Shown here one piece after another: positions 23,401-35,477 of a DNA stretch of 64,000 nt; position 1 is the first letter of the stretch, and every line of letters begins with the position of its first letter. A program made the position numbers and the translations under genes. The notes beneath the pieces were generated by a model. It had not been told where the DNA came from, ran no database searches, and saw only the letters and a program-made list of their open reading frames with translations. Source of the stretch: Auricularia sp. M13 (taxonomy: Eukaryota > Basidiomycota > Agaricomycetes > Auriculariales > Auriculariaceae); assembly GCA_037042915.1 (NCBI GenBank), contig CM073197.1, forward strand, positions 2,108,001 to 2,172,000. The letters are read 5' to 3'.

Positions 23401-25653
23401 AGCACGGAAGGTAGGGAAGCCGGTGTTGATCTTCAGGGCACGCTTGTGGAGTCCTCCGCGCCGCTGGACCCTGACTGTTAAAAGGTTTCGAGCGGAGGCG
23501 CAGGCATGACAGCATAATGGAGAATATTATGCTGAGACGCTCTCAGGTCGAGTCAAAGTGGAATCGCAGCCCTGAGGTGGCCGTGCTCAAAGCACCAGGC
23601 ATCTGAGCTACTGGAGCAGACGCAGCTCGCCACCAGTGATTCCTGCATACCCTTCTAGTAGTCAGCATCATATCGGGTCGCATTGAGGATGCATCAAGCG
23701 AAGGCAGGGAGGAGGGAGAAAAGAGGTGTGTCGAACTATACTCGCCGTCCGTCCGAACGGCCTCCTCGAGATTTTGCAGAAAGACAGACCGGAAAGTTAA
23801 CGTCGGGTGAGCACGCACATCCCAGCAGCCTCCCAGAGCCAAACTCAAAGTTCTCATTTTCCGGTAGGTCCAGGGAGAGAGGTTCGTCTCGCGGGTGACT
23901 TGTCTGAGCATGCGGCGTTGCCAAGGATGCATCCATCTGTAGCCGCTACCGTCCTCGCAGCTAAGGACACGTCGTATGAGCGAGGCTACCAGATAGTCTC
24001 ACTCTGTGTTTGAGGGCTGCCGATGCTGAGCAGCTCATGCATTGCAGAGTGAGAAGGGTTGGAGCAGGGGCCCATGACAACGACTCGGAAGTGGGCAATT
24101 CTCCGACCCGTCGTATTCTTGTTCAAAGAGAAATCCAAAGGATTGAGAGCTGCTACGCATCGCCTGCACATGATATACCGCAACACCACCAACCGAACTG
24201 AAAATATTCATTGCACTATGGAAAATACTTGTATACTTTCGGACAGGCTGTTACAAGGCTGTTGTCTACTTTGAGTGTCCCATGTGCTGCGATTGAGTAC
24301 CCATTCATTGAGAACTCCACGGGATTTGCACTGCGTTGCTTTGCAGCGTGACTTGACTTCGACGTTGAGCCCGTGAACTTTGATGCCGCCATGTTTGAGC
24401 GCTTCGTCCACTGAGCATCCACTGGCACCAGGCAGTCAGTTGCGCGAGCAGTGAACTTATTCAGAAGATCGTTGCTCAGTTTTTCTGATATTCTGGAAGG
24501 CTTTGTAATGTGTTTACGCTGTAATCTTGAGGACGCAGAATGGCAGCACCTGGAGTGGCTGCCTAGAATAACTAACCATCCGCCATTCGACCGTTCGTCT
24601 GGGCATCACGTTGACAGCGCATAAGACCGAAGCAATATATCAACCTAGTGACGAGGCGAGCAAGAGCTCCTGGCAGGAAATCTCCATAGCAAGCTGAGAA
24701 TCGGTTCGTGAACAGCGGCGATTCCACATTTGCACCGCCTGAGTGAAGATGCTTATAGGAGATAAGGGTACACATGGCGCACTGTGTGCTCTCATCGACG
24801 GCAGCGGTGACTTGGTTCGCTTTACAGCGGAGCCCTGAGTTCGAATAATCGGGCTATCAATCGGGCCATTGAAGTGCCAACAGCCAACTCGACTGTGCCA
24901 ATGACTGGCAGGACGGGCGAAGCTAGAAACGACGAATGGCGATATTTGTGCCTGATATCGAAGACAGCGTGGCATCCAATTACCAGATGCAAAATTGGGC
25001 ATGGGACTGACTCTACGCAGCTGTGATCACGAAGGCTTGCCCAATCCAGTGCAGAGATGTGCAGATCTGCAGAAAATGCACAGGACGAGCATCGCCCTTG
25101 ACGCAATAAGCTAGTGCTTCACGTGCTGAAGCGCTGAAAATGCAAGTTCTGGGTGTCAACAGATGAGGAACTATTCCAAATGCAGTGTGATCATGAGCGT
25201 CCCGGAGCATGTCCACTCGATAGCGTTTCGTCCAGTGAGCGTCAGCAATTGCGGAACCCGCGCCGCGCAGAGGGATCCTCAGAAGTTGGGTGCAATCTCC
25301 AGTTTCAAGACTGTACGCAGAAGAACGGCAGCAGAGGGGTAGAGCGCTGGCCGCCAGCGGCTCAGCAATAAAGACAATGGGCAACAGCTATTATATGTGC
25401 CAGAGTCCGCGAGATACAGTGCAGGTCGCTGCGCGAACAGCGGTGCAACATTGCCCTGGAACCAGTGCAAGGAGGACAGGCTGGGTAGGTATTGCCAGGC
25501 AGTGCGAAAGAGTACGAGTCGCGTATCGGAGATTTGACGCGTGTCATCCGGCAGCCACGCCTCCGATGTGCAAGATGCAGAATCCCGATGCCGTTGGCGC
25601 GGCTGGCTGGAACATAAAGCGCCATAACCTGAGAATCCTGAGTCCAACTCGCC
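20474..25653. other. 5.2 kb block without a supported gene
   Basis: The left 0.7 kb is the 5' flank of the Puf gene. Its 234-codon minus frame (20494-21198) is low complexity and lacks a conserved motif. From 21.2 to 25.6 kb I found no exon chain, domain, terminal repeat, transposase or reverse transcriptase. Two weak fragments look protein-like: 21350-21449 (+), reading HQEGQSKISELLFNLIQKVE, and 24216-24420 (-), reading PVEFSMNGYSIAAHGTLKVD. The second resembles the end of a small secreted protein. Base composition is nearer 50% GC than in neighbouring genes. Confidence 0.5.
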
Positions 25654-27779
25654 ATGTTCTCTCTCACCCACCAGGTCGTCCTGAGACGCCTTGCTGAGCT
25701 CGCCGGCGCGTGGGCCGCGGTTTGGCTGCTGCGACTGGGCCTGCGTTTCGTCAAGTACCGCTCGTTCCGCCATCTCCCTGGACCGTCATACTCGTCGTTG
25801 CTCTGGGGCCATGAATGGGCCCTGTACAATTCCCCGCCTGGCCAGCTCTATGCCGAGTGGCGAAAACGCTACGGTCAGATTGTCCAGTTCGATGGTTGCT
25901 TCGGTGTGCGTCGAGCTCTCGGTGTCACTGCAACGCGCATTGTGCTCATATCGACGCCTTCAGCGCACAATGCTCTCAGTGACGGACCCGCTTGCAGTCC
26001 AGCACGTGTTGGTGGACGATGTTTACAACTGGCCTAAGCCAGAAGGAGCGCGTCAGTGGTTCCTTCAACTGCTAGGCGCTGGTCTGCTGTATGTCGAAGG
26101 TGCGTCAATTCACCCTGTTCCTGAAGATAGACTTCGCCTGACACTCGTAACACAGGCGAAGAAGCCCACCAGCGCCAGCGCCACGCTATTGCGCCCGCCT
26201 TGACGTGCGTTTCAGCAATGAAGACGGGCCCTTCGGCCTCGTTGCTCAAAATGTCGTTGCAGAGCCCAGGCTATCCGTGACCTCACGCCGGGTTTCTTCA
26301 GAATGGCAGCAAAAGTCGCAGACAAATGGGACGAACAAATACAGGCCGCTCCAAAGGATTGGGCAGACATTGACGTGATGTTCTGGGCAAATCGTTTGAG
26401 GTGACTATTTCTTGCACGTATACAAGTCCGTGCGCTGAATTCCTGTGCAGTTTGGATACTATTGGTATGCACGCGCCCCTTAGCGCAGGGTTCTTTCCTT
26501 GACGGAGCCTGCCAGGATTGATTGGTTTCTCCTACGACTTCCAATCATGTCTTGGAGAAAAGCTACACCCCGTCGCAGAGGCTTTGGAACACTTGACCAA
26601 TAGCTCAAACTCGTTCTCGGCATTTGTGATGAAAGGCCAGTGCTGCAACTTGCCTGGCAACATTTGACTGAATGTTTTCATCAGCTCTCGTATGGCAGTT
26701 TCCTTCAATTCTGCGGATGCCGTCGGAGAAGGGCAAATACATCGTCCGCAACCGCGAGGCACTCGGAGACATTGCCTCGACGGTGTGGAAACAGGCCACC
26801 GAGGCAGGGGACGATGGCTCTGACAACACCCTCCTGAGCCGGCTCAGTACGTACAGTACCTACCCGGGCATGTATAACCCTAATATCTCATTTATCGCGC
26901 ATCCTTAGTTCAAGAAAACCGCAACAAGAATCCAGCAGAGCGGATGGACGAGAACGAGATTCGCGACCAGATACGCACATTGATATCGGTATGCGCCTTC
27001 CCGCATCGCTTTTACCCTGAGTCTTACCCCGGCATAGGCAGGCTACGAAACCGTCAGCTGTATAATGGCTGTAAGTTAATCGCGATGGCTGTCCCAAATC
27101 GGGGAAGTGGCCACTGACACGGCACACAGTGGGCGCTCTACGAGCTCGCGTGCAGTCCGGACGCGCAGAGCAAGCTCCGCGACGAGCTGCCACCCAACGA
27201 CCCTGATTTCGACGCAGTACATTTTGAAATGCCATATCTCGACGCCGTGCTCAAGGAGACGCTGCGTCTGCACCCCCCGATCCTCGAGCTGCACCATGTC
27301 GTACGTACCGCACTGTATTGCACGGTCCCCTGTTCACGCTGACATTGCGATCGCGACAGTCCGGCAAGAGCCAGACGCTGCCGCTCTCCGCGCCGCTGCC
27401 CGGGACGGACATCTGTGAGGTGCCAGTGCCGAAGGGCACGATCCTCGCGATCCCCGTCAACGTCGTCCAGCAGGACCCGGCAGTCTGGGGCCCCGATGCG
27501 CACGTCTTCCGCCCCGAGCGCTGGATAGAGCTCAAGGGGAAGCCCGCCGGCAAGCTGCACGAGCACGAGCTGCTGTCGTTCTCGCGCGGCCCGCGGATGT
27601 GCCTTGGCCGCATCTTTGCCGACGTCGAGATCAAGGCCTTACTCGTCAGCCTTGTGCGCCAGTTCCAGTTCGCGCCCGTCGCGGAGATCGAGGCATTCCA
27701 AAGCTTCGTTATCCGGCCGCGTGTCAAGGGCGAGAAGGAGAGCACACTCCCGCTCCGTGTCTCGCTCGTCCAGTCATAA
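25654..27779 (+). CDS. cytochrome P450 monooxygenase
   Basis: A microsomal P450 of unknown substrate, built from about eleven short exons. The N-terminal anchor (LAGAWAAVWLLRLGLRFV) is followed by FRHLPGPSYSSLLWGHEWAL. Splicing then gives the family blocks GQIVQFDGCFG, SVTDPLAVQHVL, FLQLLGAGLLYVEG, EEAHQRQRHAIAPALT, AIRDLTPGFFRMA, GFSYDFQSCLGE and FPSILRMPSEKGKY. The I-helix is AGYETVSCIMAW, ExxR is KETLRLHPP, the PERF-like motif is FRPERW, and the heme loop FSRGPRMCLG is intact. All junctions used are GT-AG and hold frame, so the gene appears functional despite looking broken in any single frame. It resembles the large basidiomycete-expanded P450 families. I cannot assign a CYP number. VAC8 converges on it. 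Confidence 0.9.
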
Positions 27780-28315
27780 ATGGTCCGATTCTCTGGCGCC
27801 CAACCTGAAAAATCGCTGCTATCTCTAAATGGTATCTCTCACGCTCTGTCCTCGCTCTGTAACGCTTGTACGACGCGTTCATAATGCTAATGTCCCACAA
27901 TATACGAACTACGAAAGGCCCTATGGCCTCGATGAATCCATTTTTTTCGACTTTATGCACGACCCTGCAGCCGTATTGACGAACGTTAAGAGAGCATGTA
28001 TATAGGTATGCACATTGCATGCAGAGTAATGAGATGCCTATGTACATACGCACAGTGCCATTTCATTATCGTAAAACGGGGGACAGTCGATGGAGGATGA
28101 AAGCATGCAGCCAGCAACCCATCACACACCACAGAGTCCGCACACTAGCATCAGCCAGCCAGAGAGAGATATCGATATCGTACACGAGCGGGGTAGAGCA
28201 GTCAGGCAACAGACCTCCACATCAAACGCAAACGCAAATGAAGAGAGAACGAACGAGCGGCGAAGGATCCAATAAATGTGAGAGTGAAACGAACGAGCGG
28301 ATGGCGGGGTCAACG
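27780..28315. other. convergent 3' flanks of P450 and VAC8
   Basis: AT-richer, with purine-rich runs (agagagatatcgatatcg near 28162). No gene seen. Confidence 0.5.
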
Positions 28316-30790
28316 TCACTGGCGTCCGTTCCGCTCGCCGGCGCTGCCAAGAGCCTCGCGCACGCTCCGCCGTAAGTGCTCGTCGCCGCTCTCGTCACTC
28401 TCGTCCGCGGAGTCATCCTGCCCGCGGGAGAGGCTGGCCTGCGACGCATGCCCTGCGAGCAGCTGGCCCGGCAGCAGCGGCCCCGCATCGGGGTCCGTCA
28501 GCACCTGGAATATGCGCGCCGACAGGTGTGCGATCTCCGACGTCGCCTCCATGCCCGGGCCCTCCATGCCCGAGTCCGCGACAGACACGGGTCGCGAGCC
28601 GTGGGTCCCAACCGAGGAGGAGGGTGTGCTGGAGGACGACACCGCATTTGCCAAAGCACTGATGTGCGGCAGGAGTACTTGCGACTCGCGAATGCGAGCG
28701 GTCAGGCCTTCGTCTGCCACAAACATATCAGTTTGAAATCGATCCCGTGAGGTAAACACGAACCACCCGAGTCGAGCAACTGAGCGATGGTCCATACGGC
28801 AATGTGCTGGAACGTCGCGTCTGGGCTGCTCAAGAACCGCAGCAGGTACTGCTGCAAGCCACCGCTCGGTTCCTCCCATACATCAGTGAAGGCAGAGAAA
28901 TCAACTTGAGGATGATGTGTCAGGAAAACGAAAGGTGAGTGCAGATGAAGACGACATACTGCCTGCCGCCGGTGGGTCGCCCTTGGACGCAAGGTTGCCG
29001 ATAGCAGCCGCACTGTTGCCCTGCACGTCCACGCTTGCAGACTGCGCGAGAGGGATGAGCACCTCGAGGATGCCCATCTCCAGCAACGTCGGCTTGAGCT
29101 CCTCTGCGGCACGTCAACCTCCGACACGATGTCAGTTCGCAAAATCACGTACCGCTCAACGCCAAAACGGCTATACAAGCCGTCATCTCGCTCTGGACGG
29201 ATACCGGGCATGAAAGGACGAGCTCCTTGATCTTTGCGACGGCGCCGGAACGGATGATCTCGCCCTTGTTCTTGACAGAGCTGGCGGCGAGGTTGCGGAG
29301 GGTCGAAATGGCATGGCACTGGACTTCTTCAGTGTCGGTGAACGTGAGGAGGTGCACGAGCGGCTTGAGGAAGCCCGCCTCGATGATGGGCGTCTCGTTT
29401 TGCGGGTGAATAGAGACGTTGCGCACGCAAGCCGCGCTCGAGATCATCAGCGGGAGATAGGCCGACTGGATGAGTCGCAAAAGTGCGGGCAGCCCATCGT
29501 ACTTGACGATCTCCAGTTGGTACTTCTCTGCAATGCGAATGTCACGTGCTGAAGAAAAGGCGCTGGCGGAGGATTACGTACCGTCTGACGCGAGGTTGCG
29601 CAGGGCGAGTGCAGCCTGACACTGCACCTTCAGCCCCGGGCTATCCATCAGCGCAACCAGGCTCTGAACGAGCTTTGGTTCGCTCTGCGCCAGCTTCTTG
29701 CGGTTGGCCGCTGCAGTAAAAAAAAAAGATGTACGAGTCAGTAAAAGTGGTCGATAATTATGTGGAACGCACCGTCGACGGCAATGTTGCTGAGCGCAGT
29801 CGTGCAGTAATACTGCACATCGGTGTCCGGCGAGTTGAGCAAACTAACGATGACGGGTATCGCGCCAGCCAGGACAAGGTGTTGCCGGTTCTCGTCTGGG
29901 CGAAAATGACGGTCAGGTGCGAGGAGCAATGGGTTGCAGATGGGTGCGCACCCGAATGTGTCATATTGAGCAGGGCACCAGTGGCATTGCGCTGCACACG
30001 CATGTCCTTTGAGCGCGCGAGGCGCGTGAGCGGGACGAGAGCGCCAGACTTTGCGATCTTTGTCTTGTTGTCGTCTGGGACGCAGCACGGGACTGGTCAG
30101 GGGCGGTGGCCGCATGGCAGATAATGGGAGGCGTACCATGTGTCGCGAGGTTTGTGACGCAGCCCACGGCGTTGCACTGCACCTCGACGTTGGGCGAGAG
30201 CATCTGGCGGATGAGCGGTTCCAGGCCACCGAGCTTGACGATGAGGACCTTGTTTTCCGCTGTCTTGGGGGTAAGCGTACGAACGCATAGGCATGGGCGC
30301 ACTCGCCATTGACAGCAAGATTGCCAAGAGCAGCACTGGCCGCGCGCTGGACCTCGGTGTCGTGGGACGAGAGGAGATAGAGGATAGGCTCGAGCGTGTC
30401 CCGTCCCACGGGCCTGATCTCCTTCTCTGTGATCTCTGCGAAGGCCAGGGCTGCGCTGCGCTGCAGGTCGACATTTTCCGAGAACGAGAGCGTGGTGAGC
30501 GCGCTGAGCGGGTTTCCGCTGAAGAAATTGGTCGTCGTCCGGTCTGGCGCAGAGGAGCTTGGTCAGGCTGGTGGCTGGTGGCTAGGGGGGCTGAGTGGAT
30601 GGGACGGGCTTACTCTCGAGGAACTGGAGGAGGTCCGCGACAGCGTCCCGCTCGACGTCGAGAAGAAGGGGCTCGCGCGCGTTTGAGCTTCCCGACTTGA
30701 CTGCGGGAGGGCGTCAGCGGGTTGTGCAGGCGACGGGGCATAGGTCCAGGGCTCACAGCACGAGTCGCAGCAGCTGGTAATTGCACCCAT
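28316..30790 (-). CDS. VAC8: vacuolar armadillo-repeat protein Vac8
   Basis: Vacuole-membrane armadillo scaffold for vacuole inheritance, nucleus-vacuole junctions and Cvt/autophagy. The first exon is [12 protein letters not shown]: Gly2 is a myristoylation site and the following Cys pairs are palmitoylation sites, as in yeast Vac8. About eleven armadillo repeats follow, with blocks such as [105 protein letters not shown] and [15 protein letters not shown]. The C-terminal tail is Ser/Asp-rich ([17 protein letters not shown]). About 620 aa in ten or more exons. The intron after LGNLAVN (30260-30306, 47 nt) must begin with GC (gcgagt) to keep frame, so it is a GC-AG intron. GH16 is divergent from it. 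Confidence 0.95.
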
Positions 30791-31474
30791 CGAGAACTAG
30801 GATCGCTGCGGGACGGTGTCGCGGACTCGAGTCGTTGCAGTTGGTCGCGCCGGGAACAGTTGTCAACTGGCAAAAACTCCGCCTCCGCCGGACCATTGCA
30901 GCACATGAGGAATTCAATCAAGTATATGCTGGAAAACACTACGACATTCGTGATTTCAAGGCTATTCACGGGAATCCAGGGACCGGGGAAGCTCAGTTCT
31001 GGTGTGTCCGGGAGCGGTAAGCTCTAATATCATTATGGGCGTTCAGATCCGAAAAGGGAGCTGCCAGCTGGGCCTGACGAGGCTGACGATGGCCCCAGGC
31101 TCTATATCCGAGTCCCACCATCGATGCGGCGTCTCGCAGAGGCCTTGACGCCATGCCACGCTCCCGCTCCAAGGTTGCGGTGCATGCATGGACAATACCC
31201 GGGCGGCCTGGCGCGTGGTTATTTAATTGGGGGGCTCGGCATCTGCTCCCAGCTCTGAATCTTTCTCTCTGCCCACTTCGGACTCGCTGCCCGGAGCTCC
31301 GCTGGCGGTCTTGCGTGCGCGATTGCGACGTAGCATAGGCTCTGTCCGCTGCCCAGCCCGTTCACTTCAGTTAGCATTTCCGCGCGCCCGTGCCTCGAGG
31401 CGCGCCCACTACAAAAGCCCCAGTGCGCCACGGCCTGTGCGCGTCTCCGCTCTCTCTGTCTCTCTGTGCCCAGC
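30791..31474. other. divergent promoter region of VAC8 and GH16
   Basis: A TACAAAA motif at 31410-31416 lies about 60 bp upstream of the GH16 ATG, and a TTATTTAATT stretch sits at 31219-31228. No exon recognised. Antisense frames near 31219-31755 are shadows of GH16. Confidence 0.45.
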
Positions 31475-33287
31475 ATGCGCTGTCTTCGTCTGCTCGCTCT
31501 CGTTCTCTCGCTGTTCGCGCTCGAGGGCGCCGCCTGGAGCTTCGCCAAGCACAGGCACTTTGTGCGCGACGTCCGCATTGCGCTGCGAGCCCTGGCCACC
31601 CCCTCGGCCTCGCCCCCGCGCAAACGCGCCGTCACAAAGTCTTCCGGCGGCAAGTGCATCGCGGTCCAGAACAATGCACAGTTCCCATTGGGTGGCGGCA
31701 GCAGCAGCGGCGGCGGCGTCCCCGGATCCCCAGGCACAGGTGGTGCGCAGGGCAACTATTCTTCAATGCCTCTTCCAACCAGCTCATCTATTCCTTCGAC
31801 GACCTCGCCCGCCTCGCCACCGCACATCCCGCCAATCCAAATCCTGGTAATAACGGCAACGCTGGTTCGTCGCCCAATCCAGGCTCGCCAGGGAACTCCA
31901 GCGGCCCCTCGCCATGGAAGATGGCGCAGTACTACGTGCGCATAGGTCACGTATCCTCCGATCTTGCGCAATGCTGACGCGTCTTGTGCTCCCTTCCAGG
32001 CCGGTCAATCGTTCTTCCAAGGCTGGGACTTTTGGAACTTGCCCGACCCCACAGCCGGTACGCGCGCGTCTCGCACCTCCCCGCGCGGACTCTGACCGCA
32101 AGCGCGCAGGGACCGTTCAATATGTCGACGAGGACACAGCAGTACGCTCCCTTCCCTCCTCCTCCACCCCACGTGCAGAGCACATGGGCTGACTCTGAGC
32201 TTGCGCGCAGCGCTCGAACAACCTCATTTCCGTCAACAGCGCGGGCAACGCGATCATGCGCGTCGACACAACGCCCGTTATTTCTGGCAACAGGATGTCC
32301 GTCCGGATAACGACCCAATACTCCTACACCGGTACGTTCTACCGCCTCGTGTCGTCTGGGTGGAGATGCCCCCTTCGCAGCCCCCCGCTCCCCTATTCCC
32401 ATTGCGACCGACCCCAGCTGACCCACCCGCGCTCCGTCAGGTGCACTCATCATCCTGGACTCCGTGCACATGCCCACAGGCTGTGGAACCTGGGTGCGCT
32501 GCCTTTCCTTTTGAGTGATTTGAGGCATGTGGTGCTTACGCGCTTACAGCCTGCGTTCTGGTCGAACGGCCCAGTATGGCCTACCACGGGCGAGATCGAC
32601 ATCGTCGAAGGCGTGAACGATCAGGTCAACAACCAGGCGACGATACACACGCGTGCAGGGTGCACGATCCCGAACTCGAACGCGGCGGTCGGCGCGTCGG
32701 GGACGATGGTCAACGGGTTCAACTGCGATGTCGCCGCAACACAGAATGCCGGCTGCGGCACGGTTATCAACGACGGCGCGAACTATGGCGCGGCGTTTAA
32801 CGCTGCGGGCGGAGGTGTCTACGCCATGCTCTGGGACGATACCGCGATCTCCGTGTGGTTCTTCCCGCGGTCACGCATCCCGGGCGATATTTCGTCCCGC
32901 GCGCCGCAGCCGGGCTCATGGGGCACGCCGTTCGCACGGTGGCCGGGCTCGAGTTGCAACACGATGGACTTCTTCAAGGACCACAACGCCATTTTCGACA
33001 CCACTTTCTGGTGCGTCCTAATTCAGCATGAAGAGCTGGTAATTTCGGCGAGCTAATTTTAACCGTTCGTGTTCAGTGGCGATTGGGCGGGCAATGTATG
33101 GGGTCAGAGCTGCGCAGCCAAGACGGGCGTTGCAACCTGCGCAGACTTTGTAAGACAACACGGCGAGGCGTTCACCGAAGCCTGTCAGTACTGTCATTTC
33201 GTTTTCATTGTGATTGCGCCGTGTGCTGACGCATGTTTGATTGCAGACTGGGAGGTGAAGAGCGTCGCGATATACCAACGACAATAA
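31475..33287 (+). CDS. secreted glycoside hydrolase family 16 endo-beta-1,3(4)-glucanase
   Basis: Extracellular enzyme cutting beta-1,3/1,4-glucans, used in wall remodelling or laminarin and cereal glucan breakdown. The signal peptide is MRCLRLLALVLSLFALEGAAW. A basic propeptide-like segment and Gly/Ser/Pro linkers follow. The GH16 fold reads GQSFFQGWDFWN, GTVQYVDEDTA, NLISVNSAGNAIMRVD, RMSVRITTQYSYT and LIILDSVHMPTGCGTWPAFW. The catalytic motif GEIDIVEG has both acids of ExDxxE. Then come QATIHTRAGC, CGTVINDGANYGAAFN, VWFFPRSRIPGDI and a C-terminal Cys-containing part ending WEVKSVAIYQRQ. Most similar in layout to basidiomycete laminarinase-like GH16 (MLG1/Lam16A type). Seven or so GT-AG introns keep frame. 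The ATG at 31475 is the first in the exon with the signal peptide. Confidence 0.92.
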
Positions 33288-33669
33288 TGACAATTTTGCA
33301 CGCCCTTGTCACGTTCCTATAGACACGAATGTACGACATCTGCCTTGCCTTCACCCATACTGTATCGCTCGCCGCTCTCCCTGGGGGTTTATGTGTCCGT
33401 GTGTTGTGTTACTATCTTATCCCATCCTGTCATCGTCGCGCAGCAATATATAGAGGAGGAGATTCTTGAACAAGCTTTCTTCAGTGGCAGTTGCTGTTAG
33501 GATATTGTGAGGGATCATGATCACGTGGCGTGGGAAATAGCGCGGGCGACGCGGGATCAGAGCCCGACGCAGACTCCGTTCGTGCAAACAATTGGCAGAA
33601 CGCCTCTTTGCCCTCTTTGTCCCGCCCACGTTGCCCCGCCCTTGTTGCACGCGACAAGGGAAGGGTACA
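33288..33669. other. intergenic region
   Basis: GH16 3' flank and promoter of the SprT-like gene. No exon was recognised on the plus strand, and minus-strand frames here have no family motif. Confidence 0.45.
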
Positions 33670-33676
33670 TATAAGA
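33670..33676 (+). promoter_or_regulatory. TATA-like box of the SprT gene
   Basis: TATAAGA, 63 bp upstream of the ATG at 33733. Confidence 0.4.
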
Positions 33677-33732
33677 CGCGGGATACGGACGCGTCTTGCA
33701 GGCCTTGAGAGTCCGTGCACCCGCGGTTGAGC

Positions 33733-35477
33733 ATGGCGCGCGACGCGTACGGCGATAGCACGAGCGAGAGCGAGGGCACGGTCATTTCGGACAGCGAGGT
33801 CGAGCGCGAGCGCGAACGGTGCGCTCCGTCTGGCGTTTCCTCTGCTGATGGGCTGACGCGCTGCGGGGGAAAGGCGGATTGCCAGCGCGAACACAAACCC
33901 GAGGCCGACGCGCGTGCTGCACGACCACGGCCGCGACGTGATCGTCATCTCCAGCGACGACGACTCTGACCGCGAGAACGAGGAGCCGTGCGCGTGGCAT
34001 CCCTGCTCGTGGCGTGTTTTGACGGGCGTGGTTGTAGGGCGAAACGGCGGCGCAGCGGGACCATATGCCCGCTCGACGACGACAGCGCCGACGAGGTCCG
34101 GATTGTGACAGCCTCGTGCGTTGACTGCGCTCTTGTTGTACGTGTGAAACTCGTACTCATGCTGCGCGTAGCCAGCAAGATGAGCTGGCCATCGACGAGA
34201 TGCTCGTCGTCGAGGCGCCCAAGCAGCTCAAGTAAGCATTTGAGATTTAAGCACGCACGCCGCCGCGACACTGACGTTTCATATCTTTCATAGAAGGCAG
34301 GCGTCTGTGGCAATTCCGCACAAGCTTGTCAACGCAGCCGACTGGGACGATGATTTCGACGACGCGATCATGGAGGTGTATGTCCCGCATCTTTGCCATC
34401 CCCCACCCAACTCACGCATACTTCCCATCGCCAGAGACGCGTCCAGAAAGACGCCTAGGCGCAAGCCGCCAGTCGTTCAGCAGGCGGAGCTGCCTGCGCG
34501 TTCCAGCTCGCCAAGCGAGTCTCTCCCGCCGACGCCGCGCTCGATGTCGGTTTCCTCACCCTCGAAGGCTAAGACTCCGCGCAAGAAGAAGGTGGACCCC
34601 GAACTTGAGCGGCGTCTGCAAATGGCAAATACGCTATTTCAAGAGCTCAACAACGGCGTATTCAAACAACAACTTACCGGTGTCGACATCAAGTGGAACC
34701 CGCGCTTTCTCACTACAGCCGGCCGCGCCAAGTGGAAGAAGACCTCCGAGGGCGTGCATACAAGCAGCATTGAGCTCTCTCCCAAGGTCATTGACAGCGA
34801 TGGTAAGCTGCGTGCTGCACCGTGGGTGATCGAATGATACATGGCTTCCAGATCGACTCCGCAACACCGTCGCACACGAGATGTGCCACCTCGCGAGCTG
34901 GATGATAGACGGGGTCCCCTCAGAGCAGCACGGCAACATCTGGACTGGCTGGACGAACCGCGTGATGCAGCTCCGCCCGGACATCAAGATTTCCGTCCGT
35001 CCAATTGCCGATCCTGCGCGCCGAGTCTAAAGTCTAACCGCGCACCCAGGCAAAGCATTCCTATGATATCGCATTCAAATTCAACTGGGAATGCTCGACG
35101 TGCTCCACGACGTACGGGCGGCACTCGAAGAGCATCAACCCTGCGACGCAAATGTGTGCGTGCGGTGGTCCGCTCGTTGCCCTCTTTCAAGAGAACAGCC
35201 GTGGCGGCCAGAAGCGCGCGGCTAACGCAAGCAGACTCGCAGCGGACAAACCGCAGGGTACGTCCTCCCGTCTGACTAGTATGCTGTCGTACTCATCGTA
35301 TCCGATACAGGTTCCCCCACACCACGCTGGCCGGGCATTGGCCTCGGAACGCCAGTCAAGGACACTCCTACGAAGAGCAGGGGCGCAGCACGCAAGGCGA
35401 TCGATGTCGATGAAGACGCCCAGCTTGACGACGAGATCGCCCGGCTTGTCAGATCGCTCGCTGATTCGACGCTTTGA
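33733..35477 (+). CDS. SprT-like zinc metalloprotease (GCNA/ACRC type)
   Basis: Probable nuclear protease of the SprT group, whose SPRTN/Wss1/GCNA members degrade DNA-protein crosslinks. The N-terminal half is disordered and acidic, with a putative SUMO-interacting motif (VIVISSDDDSD) and further acidic clusters (ICPLDDDSADEV, AADWDDDFDDAIMEV). A basic Ser/Pro linker (SSPSKAKTPRKKKVDPELER) leads to the SprT domain: NTLFQELNNGVF, VDIKWNPRFLTTAGRAKW, ELSPKVID, the zinc-binding HExxH in NTVAHEMCHLASWMID, and HGNIWTGWTNRVMQLRPDI. A zinc-ribbon-like segment with paired Cys (WECSTC and MCACGG) follows. The tail ends in DDEIARLVRSLADSTL. SIMs, acidic N-terminus, SprT and zinc ribbon match GCNA. The exact exon edges in the N-terminal half (33805-34310) are less certain. 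Confidence 0.88.

Noticed and set aside
26100-26700. Apparent break in the middle of the 25.7 kb P450
   Set aside because: Legal GT-AG introns restore EEAHQRQRHAIAPALT, AIRDLTPGFF, GFSYDFQSC and FPSILRMPSE in frame, so the gene is not a pseudogene.
31219-31755. 178-codon minus frame at the GH16 5' end
   Set aside because: Overlaps the signal peptide and linker of the GH16 gene; Arg/Ser/Pro composition typical of a shadow frame.
33417-33948. Two overlapping minus frames of about 155 codons near the SprT gene start
   Set aside because: No family motif; they overlap the SprT promoter and acidic first exon, whose TATA box and SUMO-interacting motif support the plus strand.
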